64,000 nt of DNA from Proteromonas lacertae (lineage: Eukaryota; Sar; Bigyra; Opalinata; Proteromonadidae), in contig NGBS01000584.1 of assembly GCA_002245135.1 (NCBI GenBank), forward strand, positions 1-64,000, read 5' to 3'. The notes beneath the pieces were generated by a model. It was not told the DNA's origin and ran no database searches. It was given only the letters and a program-made list of their open reading frames with translations. Position 1 is the stretch's first letter; each line of letters opens with the position of its first letter. The position numbers were made by a program, and so were the translations under genes. Positions 11,801-26,031 of this stretch are shown piece by piece.

Positions 11801-13733
11801 GTATCAAACCATTCATATAATTTCCTCATTATTTCTATTATTCCTAATGGAATAATACCATTATTCATTGTATTTATTGTTGTTGTTGTTGTGGTGGTGG
11901 TGGTAGTTGATAAATAATCATGTTCCATTATATACGTCTGTATTTGGCTTCTAATGGGATGTAAAATATCTAAGATTTCAGTAGATAATGCATCATTCTC
12001 TAATTCCATTACTTTCTCCACTAATTGATCCATTGTCATGATTGGAGGTTGTACAAATCCTTTCTTCTCTAAGAACCTTTGAATATATTTCTGTGATGAT
12101 AATAATCTGAATAAATTAGAACCACCATATTCATATAATGAATAAAATACACTTCTTACATTCAATATATCAGCTTCTTCAACATCACTTGCTTTCTTCA
12201 ATATACTATTCACTAATGCAGAGAATACATTGCCAATAGACCAACCACAAGTAAACATATCACCTGCTTTGACTAAATCATTCATTATTTCAACTACTAA
12301 CCTTCGATTTTCTACTGTTTCTTTTGGATTCTTTAGTATATACATATAACCTAATATATAAGGAATTGTACAGAATTGTAAACCTAATAAATACCTTGGA
12401 TCTGTTATATTATATTCCAACGGTATTATATTTGTATATATTAAGTGAATTAGGGTTAATAATTCTTTAATTACTTCATTATTTACATCATATAGTAATG
12501 TACACAGTCTTTCAGGTATATTGTAATTCAACAATAATTGACATTTCTCTTCTACATTTATATAAACCAAATTATTCACATAAATGTCAGTAAATATTGA
12601 TGCAATTCCAATCACTCCTGATTTTCTAGTTTTGGCTTTCTTTGTACGATGTTCTTCTGTTATTCTGTACATATTATCACCAATCATTACTAAATCACTG
12701 TAATAATCTTCAGTATGTGTAACATATAATGAATTCTGATGTAAACTTCCATATATATCTAAATTCTGTGATGATTTAGTAATAAACTCAATATAATCTC
12801 TAATAACAGGTAATGAAGGATTTCCTTTACCTTCTTCAGTAATTACATAGACAATCAAAGGATTAACAATTGAATATAAAGTAGGAGTCCAACAAAATGT
12901 TTTATTATTATAATATTTATTGATATTGAATGTTCTATTACCACTGTATAATGCTAATATTGCATAGATAATGTTATTAACATAAGGTGATAATAATGAA
13001 TCTAAATCTCTTAATTCATAACATAATGAGAATAAGAAATAAACTACTCTTCGTATAACTTTTTCTCCTATTGTTTCTGATGATTTTCCTTCTAAATATC
13101 CATTACCTCCTTCTCCATTTCCACTATTATTTCCATACCCCACTTTTTGACCAATTTTACTATTCATAAATTTCAATGATAAATTCACTACTTTTAATAT
13201 AATTTCTTTATTAAATATCTCTTTTAAGATATGTTTCTTATATGCAACTGTACAACTTATTAAAGGTGAAATAACCTCTTTATTATTGTCATTTATAATC
13301 AAATATGTTAATAATCTATCCAATATTTGAGTAAACTCGATTGTATCAAACATTCCTCTATCTAAACTCAACTCTAAAGATAGTAATGGTTCTAAGAATA
13401 ATTCATTCAAAATTATATCCGTTTTAGGAGATGTTACATATTGAAATGCTATTTTTTTCGCATTTTCAATATCCTCTTCACTCATGTGGAAGAAATCTAA
13501 TGATCTTAAATCATCTAAAACTGGTCTTCTATTCTGATCAGTTTGAAAACATAAAACTAACACATTTATTATAGATAACATCAATTTTGATGCTTTTCTC
13601 ATTTGTTCTGCTTTTCTGATTGAATATAATGTCTTTACTCCTGTAATTGTATTATTATTATTCTCATTTACTTCTATTGTATCAATCATATTGTTAATAG
13701 TTTGTTGGATATTTGATTTAATTAATGTATTAC

Positions 13734-13794
<61 letters not shown>

Positions 13795-16700
13795 GATAGT
13801 GTCTATATCAAAGTCCTTCATTGTTGGTATTTTTACATCAGTTAAAGTCCCATCAATTAATCGATGTTCATTTTCTCTATCTATTTCTTCATTTCGTAAT
13901 AATCCACCTACTTCCACTGGAGTTTCTTCTAATAATTCACCTAATGTAATGTTATCCAGTGTTTGTAGTAAAACTGCACTATCATATACATTATTATGAG
14001 GATTTTCATTACCATCTATTATCTCTTGTTGTTGCTGTTGTTGTTGTAATAATTCCATTTCTGTTGATTTATCACTATTACCATTAATTAAAGAGAAGAA
14101 ATCAAAGAAGAATAATTCATTCTGTTTGTTTTCATCAATGAAACTTAATAGTTTATAAGCATTCTTCTGGATATGTTGGAATTTATCATATAATGACTTA
14201 TAGCTTTGAGGTTTATTTCCACTTAATAATTCAATAATTATAACTACCAAATGACCAGGTATCAGTTCTACGGGAAGGAGTCATTGTATTCTTTGGGTTT
14301 TTCAAATATTTAAATAATTCAGGTGACATATATTGATTATTTTCATCATAATTCAAATCTAAACCATCTAATATCAATCTTTCTTTAAATTCACTTTCAT
14401 TATCACCAATTGGAACAGTTGAGTATAAATTGGATATTTTCAATGTAGAACCATCCGGTGATATTAATATATCCTTAGGAGAGAGTGAACATAAGGCAAA
14501 TCCAATATCTGTAGTGGTATGTTTATGATGTAAGAAGATAATAGCATCATATAATTGATTTAACCATAATTTTAATATCATAAAACCAGCTTCACCAGTC
14601 AATCTTCCATGTCTTGCTAAATAATAATCTAAAGACTTCCATCCATTTAAATTCTCAGAAACATGGTATTGTTCATCGATCTCCACATCTTCTCCTTCTT
14701 TAATAACACACTGTGGAAAATGTCTTATATAATATGGATTATTGACTATCTTAGCATATACTTTAAGTAATATATCTCTATGTCTTGGAGTATTACCTAA
14801 CACTTTACCTATTGAAATACATACACTTTCACCTTCATCTAAATCAGCTTGATTATAACTACCCCAACCTGAATAACTAATGAAGTTATTACTACATCTA
14901 TCAGCTATTACATTATCTCTGAATATTTGGCATATTAAGATATTATGAGATGGTGTTAAATAGGATGGGAATAATAAAGATCTATTTTCATCTGTTTTAT
15001 TTTTATTGTGTAATAATAAAGTATTGGATATATATTGACTTAATATATTAATGACTCTCTTTTGTGTATGTGATAATAACACATTAATAGAAGATCCAAT
15101 AATATCTAATTTCTTTAACCATCTTCTTGATTTGATCATTTGTATATATCTTTGTATTCCAGACATATTGTCATTAGTATCAATCTTACCATCTCCTGTC
15201 CAATCAATATATGGAGGTGAAACGGCTATATTTTCTCTTTGTTCTTCAATATCATCCATTAGTTTATTCTGTGCTCTGATTATTCTATTCTTTGGATCTA
15301 ATTCTCCTATTAATTTAACAAAGAAACTTTCAGTTATAGGAGAATCCTAAGATTGGATCATCATCTTCCTCTTCTTCTTTGTTTTCCTCACTTTTCCTCT
15401 TCTGATTCTTCTTAACTAAAAACTGTTTGCAGAATTCTAAGAATTCAGGATATGTCTGATTTGGTGGAGATAATAATCCATATTTCTTAATTACCCAATA
15501 TGCCTTCAGTAGGAGCTAAACTTCTAGAATGTACAGATTCAACTGCTCTTTTCAAATCTTTCCATGTTAATACTATTGAATAATCTGGTAAAGTATTATA
15601 ACCTAATATATCTCTTTCTATACCATTATCTCTTCTTCTATCACCACATAAACATGTTAAAAATGGGATTGTTAATGGATTTAATTCTGTTTTTATTCCT
15701 GTTAAGAAGATTGGAACTGATACTTTACCCATTGTTGATGCTTCTGATGCAAACTGAATCTTTGCTGATTGCATGATTGGAGGTAAATTCACATCCCAAT
15801 GTAATGGTAATCTAATAACATATTGGAATATAAGTTTTGGTATAACATTCTCATTATTTTGATCGATTTGAGGATTTAAACAGGAGGCTCGAAGGTTTGT
15901 ACCTACTCTTTTCATTAATTTCAATTGTAATTCATCTTCTTGTCTGATTTGACTCAATGCTATTGATACTCGACTGCGATATTGTTGGAATTTATTCTGG
16001 AAGTATATTTTATAAGTTTCTCTTGCTCTTTTCTTTGTTACTATTGATAATGGCACATCATAATCCATTGCTTTTACTCTGATATTAATTCGGCCAATTG
16101 AAAATGATAATATCGATTTACTACCATCTTCTCTTATTATTTCAGTTATTAGTAAATCTAAAGCATCGTAATGTTGAGAAACGACATTATCTTCATCTAA
16201 ATTGGATGATAAATAGGAACTTTTAATCAAAACAGGCGATCCTACACGTATTAAGGCAGGATCTAATACTTTATTTAAATCATCATCAAATGTAGAACGT
16301 AATGAATCAATTGGTACATTTTCAGTTTTATTCATATTATCATAAGCTACATCAACTCTTCCATTATTAATATTACTAATTACAATACCATGATATAATC
16401 TAAATTCATTATTAAACCTCTCTATCTCTTTACCTTCTAATGAACATATATTATTTGGACCATCTCCTTGACAATAAAACAGTGAGAAATGGACAATTGG
16501 ATTACTTAATATATGCAATATATCATCATATGTTAAAGATAATATACCTTCCTTCGTAAGTCTATGTTTCAATTGTCTTAGATTATCATAATCATTACTA
16601 CCTCCAAATAATATTCTTTTTACTTTATGTCTTTCAGCTAATATCTTTTGTAATGCGCTTATATCATTGCCAGTTTGGATTGAATTTAATTGTTCTTCTA

Positions 16701-19700
16701 GGAATGATTCATTATCTCTTAATGTGATATAAGATACATCAAAATGATCAATTGATATATCGAATAATGTACCATCATCCATTAGGTAAATATAACCAAA
16801 ACATTTTGGCTACAACACCCCCATTTTCAACCTTCAATTGTTCTTCAATTTCCTTTGATTTTGCAATCATATTCTTATCAGCAAAAACAGGACAACTTAA
16901 TGAAGAACACTGTAAATAAGAACTATTTATTAAATTAGCAAATCTTATATTATTATTATCTCTATTATTATTCAATTCTATAATTAAACACTCATTATAA
17001 GGTGTAGTAGATTCAGTCCATTGATCTTTAGGTAATTGATATTTGCCAGTTCCAAGTCGAATATGTGAAATAGATGCAGGATGAGTTAAACGATACTTAC
17101 AAGCCATTGGATCCCACAGTCGAATAGTTCCATCTCTACTGGATGATACAATCAGTCTTGATTCTTTTAGATAAGATATACCAGTAATCTCTGATTTATG
17201 TCCTTTTAATACTTTCTTAAATGAGACTTTGAATGTTTCATTTCCTTCCATTGATTGAGATGATAATTCTTTTATAAAGTCTTTATATTTGAATCTATTA
17301 CTATTACTAAATAATTTGAATATGAATATAATATCAACATCATCAATATTCAGATTAATTCCTTCTTTTATAATCTTTCTAAACTGATCATAACTAATAA
17401 ATCCTTTGTTATTAATATCAATAATCTGGAAATATCTAGTGAATAAATCCAATGAAGTAACAACAGGATATACTTTAACATTCTGATTCTGTTGAATATC
17501 ATCAAATAAAGGCAAATCTAATCGATATTTCCATATATCTCTTTCTTTCTCACCACTTGTATATCTTACATCAACTAAATCATTCTTATGGTAATATCTA
17601 GTAACCATTCCTTCCTTAGGTTTAGAGTCATGAAAATCAGAAAATAATAATAGCAATTTCTTTAATAGTATATTCCATTTCTCATTTTTACTAATTGTTA
17701 TATTGTTCTTACCTTGTTCATCTTCATCTTCATCTAAATACAATTTATTCAAATGAATTGAATATATTTCATTAGGAGTCTTATCTTTCTTCAATGATTG
17801 GATGAAATTGATATAATTGATATTTCCATTATGATGTTCATCAAATAATATACATATAAACTCCAAATCATCATCAGCTATCTCTAAATTAATACCTAAT
17901 CTCAATATATTCTGAAATTCAAATGTTTGAATCAATCCATTATTCTCATAATCCATTGTATGAAGTAAATGTATTAATATATTCATACTAGGGAATATTG
18001 GATAGATTGAAACTGGAGTATCTTCAGTTAAATATTGTCTTTTATTCTCAGGTAAATTGATTCTTCCTTTCCATATTCCAGTTTCTTTATCATATTTATC
18101 ATTATATTGTACATCGATATAATCATATGGATATGTTTTAGTTATAATACCTGACTTTGGATTTTCACTTAGTTTTGTATTACTACTACTTCTATTGAAT
18201 TGATTGACTATTGATTTCTTTATTTCATTCCATCTTTCACTAGCTTCTGTTGCTTTTGAATGTTTTGATCTTATATCTTCATAGAATTTCTTTCGTTGTA
18301 TAATCTCTAATTTCCAAAACAATTCTTCTCCTAAATCCCACACCCTAACTGTCGTATCTTTACCTCTTCCACCACTTAATAAACACTTCGATTCTTTACA
18401 ATAATAGAGAATAGGAGAATAACTATAATGACCATGTAATTCGCAGATAATATCACCAGATAATACATTCATACCAAATATAATAGAACTACCAACAATA
18501 GTAACAAAGCAGAGTGAATAATCATGTAAATAAGTGAAATTATCAATATAACCAACACTGGATAATGTGTTATTTTTAGTATTTTCATTCTGAGGATTCC
18601 AATCTTTATTTTGTTTAGATATTGATATTAGTTTTTGTAAATCGCATTTTATTGTGTGTATTTTATTACATAAGATTGGTTCAACAAATATCAATTCTCC
18701 TGATAGGAATGTTGTGTTTATGATTGAGATACCTGTTATTCTATCACATTCTAATATCTGTAATTTTGGATAATAATCTGTTAATAACATTTGTCTATTA
18801 AATGAATTGATGTTTGTGTTTTTATTAATAAATCTTAATGATGATTGTAATAATCCTTTTATACCATCATATTGTTCTAATACTCCATCATTTCTAATAA
18901 CCAATAATCTTCCAGAGTTTTCTTGGGGTTTTATTTCATATATTTCTACATCAGATGATATTAATTCAGTTGGTGTTTGACAGAATACAATATCAAATAC
19001 ATTACGAGGTTTTAATAATGATAAATATTCACTTAATGATAGGGAAGTACTTACATTTCTATTCCTCTTCTTCTTTTCAGTTGTTGTTGTTGTTGTTGTT
19101 GTTGTTAATTCATTACTACTCAACATATTACTGGATGTATTAGATAAAGGTTTCATTGTGAAATTAAACGATTGGCCATTTGTATTACTCTCAGCAGCTT
19201 TCAATATAAAGTTCACAAATTCAGCAAATGAAATAGTTCCACTACCATCTGTATCTATTTCAGCAAACCATTTCTTTAAATTATCATTAGAAGCAGCAAC
19301 ACCATCTATTTCCCAGAATATTGTGTTTAATTCATCTAATTTTATTTCTCCAGTTCCATTTATATCATATTGATTGAATATTTTTCTTATTTTTATCACA
19401 TCTTCATCTTTCAATATACTAGCCCAAGGTTCTTTTCTCCAACCACCATTTATCTCATTATCTTCTTGTTTTTCTATTGTATTACCATCAGTACCATATC
19501 TGAAATAATAGATAAATTCACTCCATGTTATTGTGTCTTTGATTTCTTCCAAAGTCTGTAGTTTATCTTCAAATATATTCATATCTAATTTCATACCAAA
19601 TGGATGAGATGACACAATTGGTAATATAAATGGATGATTTAATAATGCTTTTGTATATTCCTTTGTTTTGACATATCCTCTTCCTTCCACATCACATTCA

Positions 19701-22700
19701 TCAAATATTTGTCTTAAATCATTCAATCTAAAGCCTTCTTGAAATGCCCAAACTGTTTTGTTGTGAAATATTAACAATCTTCCAAACTTATTATAGAACA
19801 CATAACCACAGTTTACATCTACTCCTCTTGGGAAGTTATATTTAAATATTTCTTTATAATAGAAACAACTCTTATTGATTGGCCTTCTTTGATATTCATA
19901 TTGTGTTAATCTTGAAGCAATAATCTCTTGAGCATGATCACAACTTTTATCAATCAAATCTAATAACAAATCTCTACAAAACTCAGATACTTTCTTCTTA
20001 TAGAATCTCTTCTTCTCTTTCTTGGTTGCTTTTAATGTAACTACTTTCACTCCAGCTCTATGATTCATTTGTAATGGAGCATCAATAATAAACGGATCAA
20101 TTTCAACTACAAACTTTGTCTCACATCTTGGAGGATTTCCTATCAATATCTTATCATCTCTATCAAAACCTGCTGTTGATACTAATTGTAGTGTATAACT
20201 ACCAGACTTTGCTTCTTTCAATAATGTGGTTGTACCTACTACATCAGCTTGATTCTTTATATCATATACTTGTACAGCTGCTGTTGTTGTCAATAGTTTA
20301 GTTAATGGAGTTTGATATGTTCTATTTCTCATTGGCGGAGGTGGTTCTTGAAATCTCTTTTCTAAACCAGTAATTCTTTCGACTTTACTGGCTAATGTTT
20401 TGGTTCTTTTTTGATCTTTTTCATTCATTCTGTTGATTGTCACTATATCTTTTGGTTCAAGAGCTTGAAATAAATCTTGTTTCAATTCTGCTATTGTTTG
20501 AGTCAATTCTTTAATTTGTGAATCTTTCTGTTGTATTTTCTTTTCTATATTTCTTGGTACTTTACTCTTTGCAGGTAATCTCATCTTTTCTAATTCAGGA
20601 GTTGGTTTATAAGTTGATGAAGTTGATGGTTTTATAGGAATATTATTCCTTCCTTTCATATTCTTATTCACTGGTACTGCTTCAGTCTGTGTTGATTGTT
20701 GTTTTAATTCAGTATAAGGATTAGGTAATGTTGACATTAATAATGAACTATTGATATTATTATCAACTGGTGGTTCTACATAATAATCATTCTTAGATTC
20801 TTGCCTATCTTCAAATACTATGTGTTTGGTTGGTGATTTTCTAGTTGGACTATTAATTGGACTAACTCTTCCAATAGTTGTAGCTTTACTATTAGTTCTA
20901 GCTGAAGTATTTACTTTTATATTTGGTCTTGCAGTTGTGGTGGTTTTTGTTGTATTTGTTGGAATTCCTACTCCATTTCTTAATGATTGCAATTGTTCTT
21001 CTTTACTTAATACTTCTTTATACTCTTCAATTTTATGATTAATTTCAACTAAACGCTTATTCAATAATAGTTTAGTTGATTCGGGTAATACATTCATTGT
21101 AAAGGCTTTTTGATCATGAAATGATTCAGTTCCTTGTAAGATAAAACATTTTCCATCAAAATGAAATCCAATTGATTGAATCAATAGATTCTTCTTGTCA
21201 AATTTTAAAAAGGTAAACACTTTTGATCTAGCAGTTAATTTCCACCTCTTATATTGATTTTGATTTAATAATATTCCATCCATCACCTGTTTCAACTGAA
21301 TTAATCCATCATATATTACCTGAATCGGTATATTATTATTCTCAAAGTCTTTAACAATTGTAATAATACTTGTACTACCTTCTAACAGTGTAATTTCACT
21401 ATCAATTTGATCAACTATCGTCTTTAGTCTATTGCACACATTCTCTGATAATCTATCATATTTATGATGATTTACATCTTCAGAATCAGCTAATATATAA
21501 GGTGTAGTTAGTTCATCTTTTAATCTACGATATCCAACAGCTTCTAATAACTCTTTTGCACCAATATATTTCAATATATATGAGATTGTATCTTCTACTG
21601 GATGGATATTCCATAATTTCATATTTGATGGATTTTGTATCATATCTTGTACTTGATTCTTCACTACTTTTAATATTTCTAACACTTTTGCTGGTTCATT
21701 TGAATATTTTAATACAGATACTGCACTTGCGACAGTATGTCTTTGTTCTTCCATAAAATAGCCAAATCGATCTAAGAATTCTAAGTAGGAAAATGGTTGG
21801 TCTCTTTTATAAACATAAAATATTTCTATTTCTTCTTTTACTTTATCTAAAAATACACTTACTCCAATTCCTTTTAATAATTCAGTGATATTATTTATAT
21901 CAATATATCCACAATTAGTTTTATCATATTTCTTAAAGAGGTTTAAACTATTGTGAATTATTTTTACTACTGAATTTGGCCTTCCAGCACATAATCTTCT
22001 TAATAAAATCATATAATTCTGTTTTGTAGGTTTCCAATCACCTTCACTTAATATTTGTGCAGCTATCTTGGATATTGGTTGTATATTTATATCTAAATCT
22101 CTCACTTCTTTAGTATTAATAACAGATAGTGATGATGCTTTAATAACACCTTTATTTGATTGACCATAATACATTTTAAAGTATAAAAAACAAAAATCAG
22201 ATAAGATTATATTATCACCAAAATACTTCATTCTATATTGGTTTATATATTTGTTTATTTCTTTTTCTTCACTTTGTCTACCAACATCACGAAATGATTC
22301 TTCTAATCTATTGATTGGTAATATTAATGAATTGTCATCAGTACTACAGATATGACTACATCTTTTATTAAATATCATCTCTAATTCTTCTATCATTTCA
22401 TTGGTTAGTTTTTTTGACCAATCAGATAGTTTCCATAAATCTGATCGTTGAGATATTAACATACAGAATTCAGGTAATTCAAATACTCTATTATCACGAT
22501 TGTGTAAAAATATTTCCATTGTATCTTTATTCATTCTTAAATTAAAATCATCAAAACATCTTTCCAGAATATCGAGTGTAATTCTATCTTTATCTCTTTC
22601 AATATATTTATTATATACTTCCACACATTGATGAGCTAATTTCAATCCAAATCTTATCTCTAATATTCCTAAATTTTCTACTTTCTTTGTAGGTGATGAT

Positions 22701-23718
22701 ACTTTTTCTTCAGTTACTTTACTCTCTGTTTTAGGTGTTGAAGTTGCAGAAGTTGTAGTGGTTGTTGTTGTTGTTGTTGATATTGATGGTGGAGATGATG
22801 GTTTGGTATTTGGTGAGAAACTAACTCTCCTTGTCTCTAGAGCTTTTGAAAATAATCTATCATATGTATTAGTTTGAGATGGTTTAACTCCTGATTTAGA
22901 TTCTTCTTCTTCTTTTGGTTTTTCTGATGGTTTTGTTTCTTCTTTTCCTTCTGCTATAATTGGTTTTGGTCTTACTACAGGTTTGGATTCTGTCTTTGAC
23001 TCTGATAACTGTGGCTTTTCATTAAATATATCTCTTTCAATTGGTTTTGGTTCTGTTTTTGATTCTGATGGTTGAATTGGTCTAATTGGTCTATCTGCTG
23101 GTTTTATTTCTTCTCTAAGATGATCTGATTCTTTTGTCTCAATGGGAGCTCTTGGCCGAGTAGACGTAGTTGGATGAGGTGGTGATAATTGTTTAGATTC
23201 TGAAAAAGGAGTAGTTGATGATGGTCGAGGAGATGTTCTTGATGGATAAGCAGAACTACGAGTAGTTGGAGGTTGAAGATCTGCTTTTGTTTCTGATTTT
23301 GATTCACTTAAAGATTGTATAGTAGATCTAGGTGGAGGTTGATTTATTGTTCTAGAAGGTGGATGACTAGATAATCTAGTAGATGGCTCATTGTGTGCTG
23401 CTTTAGATTCTTGTAGATGTGTTGTAACAGGATTTAATGTGGTTCTAGAATAAGTAGGAAGTGGAGCTCCACCTTTTGACTCTGATAAACCTGGATCAGC
23501 TTTGGAATCCATACTTGGAACAGTCCTTGATAACTGAGGTTGAATTGGTCTTGACAAAGGTTGTCTTGGTGAAATTCTTGGTGATCTCCCTTGAAGCATG
23601 CTTCCTTCTCTTCCAGAACTTGTCCTAACAGGATTCAAACTCCTCCTACATAATAACACAGTAGTTTATACATTCTCGGTGATATACTTATCCCTTCTTC
23701 ATTGTCAAGTCGTGGCAT
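8863..23718 (-). CDS. Giant EF-hand / WD40 / pseudokinase / ARM-repeat protein
   Basis: I read about 4,900 residues from an ATG at 23718 (MPRLDNEEG) to a TAA at 8863. Order: a Pro/Ser-rich disordered head with many SESK-type repeats (about 23.65-22.8 kb); EF-hand-like regions; a coiled coil near 20.5 kb; a clear EF-hand pair DINGTGEIKLDE and DTDGSGTISFAEF (about 19.2-19.4 kb); WD40 blades ending VRVWDLG (18.3 kb) and DGTIRLWDP (17.1 kb); an unknown region (16.8-15.4 kb); a pseudokinase (15.0-14.2 kb) without HRD or DFG; then long ARM/HEAT-like helices. Short introns at 16810-16831, 15516-15543 and four more below 10.95 kb join exons cleanly. Two +1 steps, near 15350 and 14245, have no visible intron. 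EF-hand plus WD40 recalls WDR49/EFCAB8-type proteins, and pseudokinase plus ARM recalls ULK4. Splitting into two to four genes remains possible. Confidence 0.55.
13735..13794. repeat. ATT microsatellite coding for poly-Asn
   Basis: Sixty bases of perfect ATT repeat, read on the minus strand as about twenty AAT (Asn) codons inside the giant gene. A likely length-variable site. Confidence 0.9.
14231..15010 (-). other. Pseudokinase domain inside the giant gene
   Basis: The kinase fold shows as a helix reading LNQLYDAIIFLHHKH, then LCSLSPKDILISPDGSTLKI where HRDLKPxNILxxxxGxxKL is expected. YMSPELFKYL follows (APE region), and then DTWSFG joined to ELLSGNKP. The catalytic HRD is replaced by CSL and the DFG by SNL, so it should not transfer phosphate. 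The frame moves by +1 right at WSFG. Dropping one base after GGT near 14245 gives WSFGVIIIELLSG, the exact family pattern. Confidence 0.7.
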
Positions 23719-23784
23719 TTATTTCTAAATTTCTAAATGTAATAAAATATGTGTATGATTCAAAAGGGAGTGAAAAATAAATTT

Positions 23785-23808
23785 GAAAAAGGCTTGATGG
23801 CTTGATTG
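23785..23808. promoter_or_regulatory. Tandem GGCTTGA motifs
   Basis: Two GGCTTGAT copies in the spacer just upstream of the giant gene start (23718). The same heptamer lies at about 29029 (divergent spacer) and, as GGCTTGAA, at about 29964 before the Arp1-like gene. Confidence 0.3.
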
Positions 23809-23857
23809 TTTATATTTTCATTTTTCTCAATAAATAAAGTAAATATGAATTAAATAA

Positions 23858-24407
23858 TTACTTTCTTTTCTTATTTACACGTTTACCTTTCTTTTTGCCT
23901 TCATTAATTTCTGGTAATCTAGCTAATTCACTTAATCTCTTTCTCTCCTTTTCTTCCTCTTCTCTTTTCTTTCTGATTATTTCATTGTGTTGATTTTGAG
24001 CAACTGAATGATTTACTAAAGATTTAATGTTATAGCCTTTAAAAACATCAATCTCTTTCAAATCACTTTCAACACTATTAATTTCATTATCTGTAACTTT
24101 ATCAATGTTTTTATCATCTTTGCCTAAGCATGGTAAACTCATAGCATTAGAACTATCCATTCTTTGTTGCTGTTTAATCACTGTCTTAATCTGTTGATTC
24201 TTCATTTCATTACCTTTATTCTTTCCATTATTGTTGTTGTTATTTTTATTAACACTTAAGAATCTTACTATATTATCACTAACATCTTGTTCATTTTTAT
24301 TAATTAACACTCTTTGACCAACATTAATACTCTTTGGATCAGATAATAAATCAGTTCGAGGGAAAAGTCTTCTTTTTCTCTGTGGAGCTGGTGGAATTGG
24401 TTTATTC

Positions 24408-24441
<34 letters not shown>

Positions 24442-25970
24442 TTCCCATACTTTTACTAATCATTTGTTCTAATCTAATTTTATAATCTGGAGTTGTTTCT
24501 AAATCTTCAAATGATGGTTCTTCTACAACTGATGTTGTTGATTCTCTTTTTGGTTGTTTTTCATTATTGTTGTTATTATTTGAATGTGTTTCTTCTTCAG
24601 TCTCTTGTCTTGTATCAACTGTTGTTTTATCATCATAATCATTTTCTTCACCTTCATCATCATCATCACTTCCATTCATTCCTTCACTTAGTAAATTGGA
24701 TGGAATATCAAAAAATTCATCATCTTTATTCATTCCAATTTTTAATCCCCAACCACTATTCTTTAATCTCATAATGAATATTCTTCCTGATTTGTTGTTT
24801 CTTTGTAATAATTCATCAATTTTTATTTTCAATATTTCGTAATTCTTCACTTTTATTAATGCTGTTCCTTTTTCTCCAACAATATCTTGTATTATTTTCT
24901 CAATATCTGCATTTCTAACCATTAAATAAGACAAACAATCAATAATTGTTTTTACAGAATCTTCATCATTGTGATACACAAAACCTAATGCAATTAAACA
25001 TGTGATAATCTGATCATTTATTAATTTATCAAGTAATTCTGGCTTTCTAGAACATTCTAATTGAATATAATAAATTACACCTAAATATCTTTCATTTAAT
25101 ATATCTAAATTAATTGGATTATAATATATTTCAAGATCATATAAATATTTGTGAATATTATGGTATATTAGATCAACTGTATCTGTAGATGTGATTATAT
25201 CTAACAACTCACTAATCAAATGACTAATTTCTGTATTCTCAAATTGAAATAATTGAATTATTGGCTCTATTAATGCTTCACCATTTAAATCGATGTTATT
25301 CTGTTTAAATTGAAGGAATGTCTGCAAAAGTGTTATATAAGAATCAATTGTTGAATCTTTATCTTTAAATAATTTGATTAACTCATTTTGTAATTTTGAT
25401 TTTTCATCTGGTAATCCTATTGATATATTTATTAATATTTGTTGACATAATCTGGTGATTTTTGTGGTTAAATCATAGAAAATAAGACATTTGCATATTG
25501 GAATGAATATTTCTGATTTTATCAATGCAGTTTTCCATTCTCTACCTCTTTGACATAAATAATTGCATAATTGTAATGATTCACATATTACAACATCATC
25601 AGATATATCTTCTTTCATTATATATACCAACACAGTCAAACCATTACTCTATAAAATAAATAATTAAAAAATATAGTTATACTTCAACGAATGATTTTAA
25701 ATATTCATCACCATTTTTTATAAATAGTTCAATAGCTTGTACCTTTATTATCATCCCTTGTTGTTGTTTGTAAGTAACTTTAAACCAAGATAATACTCTA
25801 GAATAAAACAAATCGGTCATATTTCCAAGTAAATCAAATATTGAAAAGCCTAGTTGGTAGTTATCAATAATAGAAGACAAGATTTCTAATCTATTATAAG
25901 CAGAGCTAGAATCCCACTTTGCAAGAAAACCTTCTGGTGTTTCTACACTTTCAGTGTTCTTCCTTGGCAT
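23858..25970 (-). CDS. ARMH1: ARMH1-like armadillo protein
   Basis: About 690 residues in two exons split by a 35-nt intron (about 25643-25677). The N-terminus aligns with animal ARMH1 (C1orf228): FLAKWDSSSAYNRLEILSSI, then LFYSRVLSWFKVTYK, then YLKSFVEVNGLTVLVYI with LCQRGREWK (family: FLQEWD..., FLVRLTTWLRLTY, YLIEFLEVGGVLTLL). Stacked helices follow to about residue 330. After that comes a long charged, Asn-rich tail ending in a basic coiled coil (RKKREEEEKERKRLSELARL, then KKGKRVNKKRK), absent from the short animal protein. ARMH1 belongs to gene sets of ciliated cells; its molecular role is unknown. It is divergent from IFT46, only 61 bases from its ATG, so the two may share a promoter. 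Confidence 0.72.
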
Positions 25971-26031
25971 TATTTAATAAAAAACAGTTTCAAATAAAAC
26001 TAACCGTTTCACTATTTTTGTTTTTTGAAAA

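Noticed and set aside
13691-13999. Plus-strand frame with a run of Leu codons
   Set aside because: It is the reverse read of the poly-Asn ATT repeat in the giant gene.
14242-14270. A 28-nt intron (GTAG...GTAG) explaining the frame step in the pseudokinase
   Set aside because: Its length restores the frame, but it would delete DTWSFG, a plainly conserved kinase motif.
15487-16782. A separate gene starting MDDGTLFD at 16782
   Set aside because: A 22-nt intron at 16810-16831 joins it smoothly to the upstream WD40 exon, so I treat it as one gene, with the split kept as an alternative.
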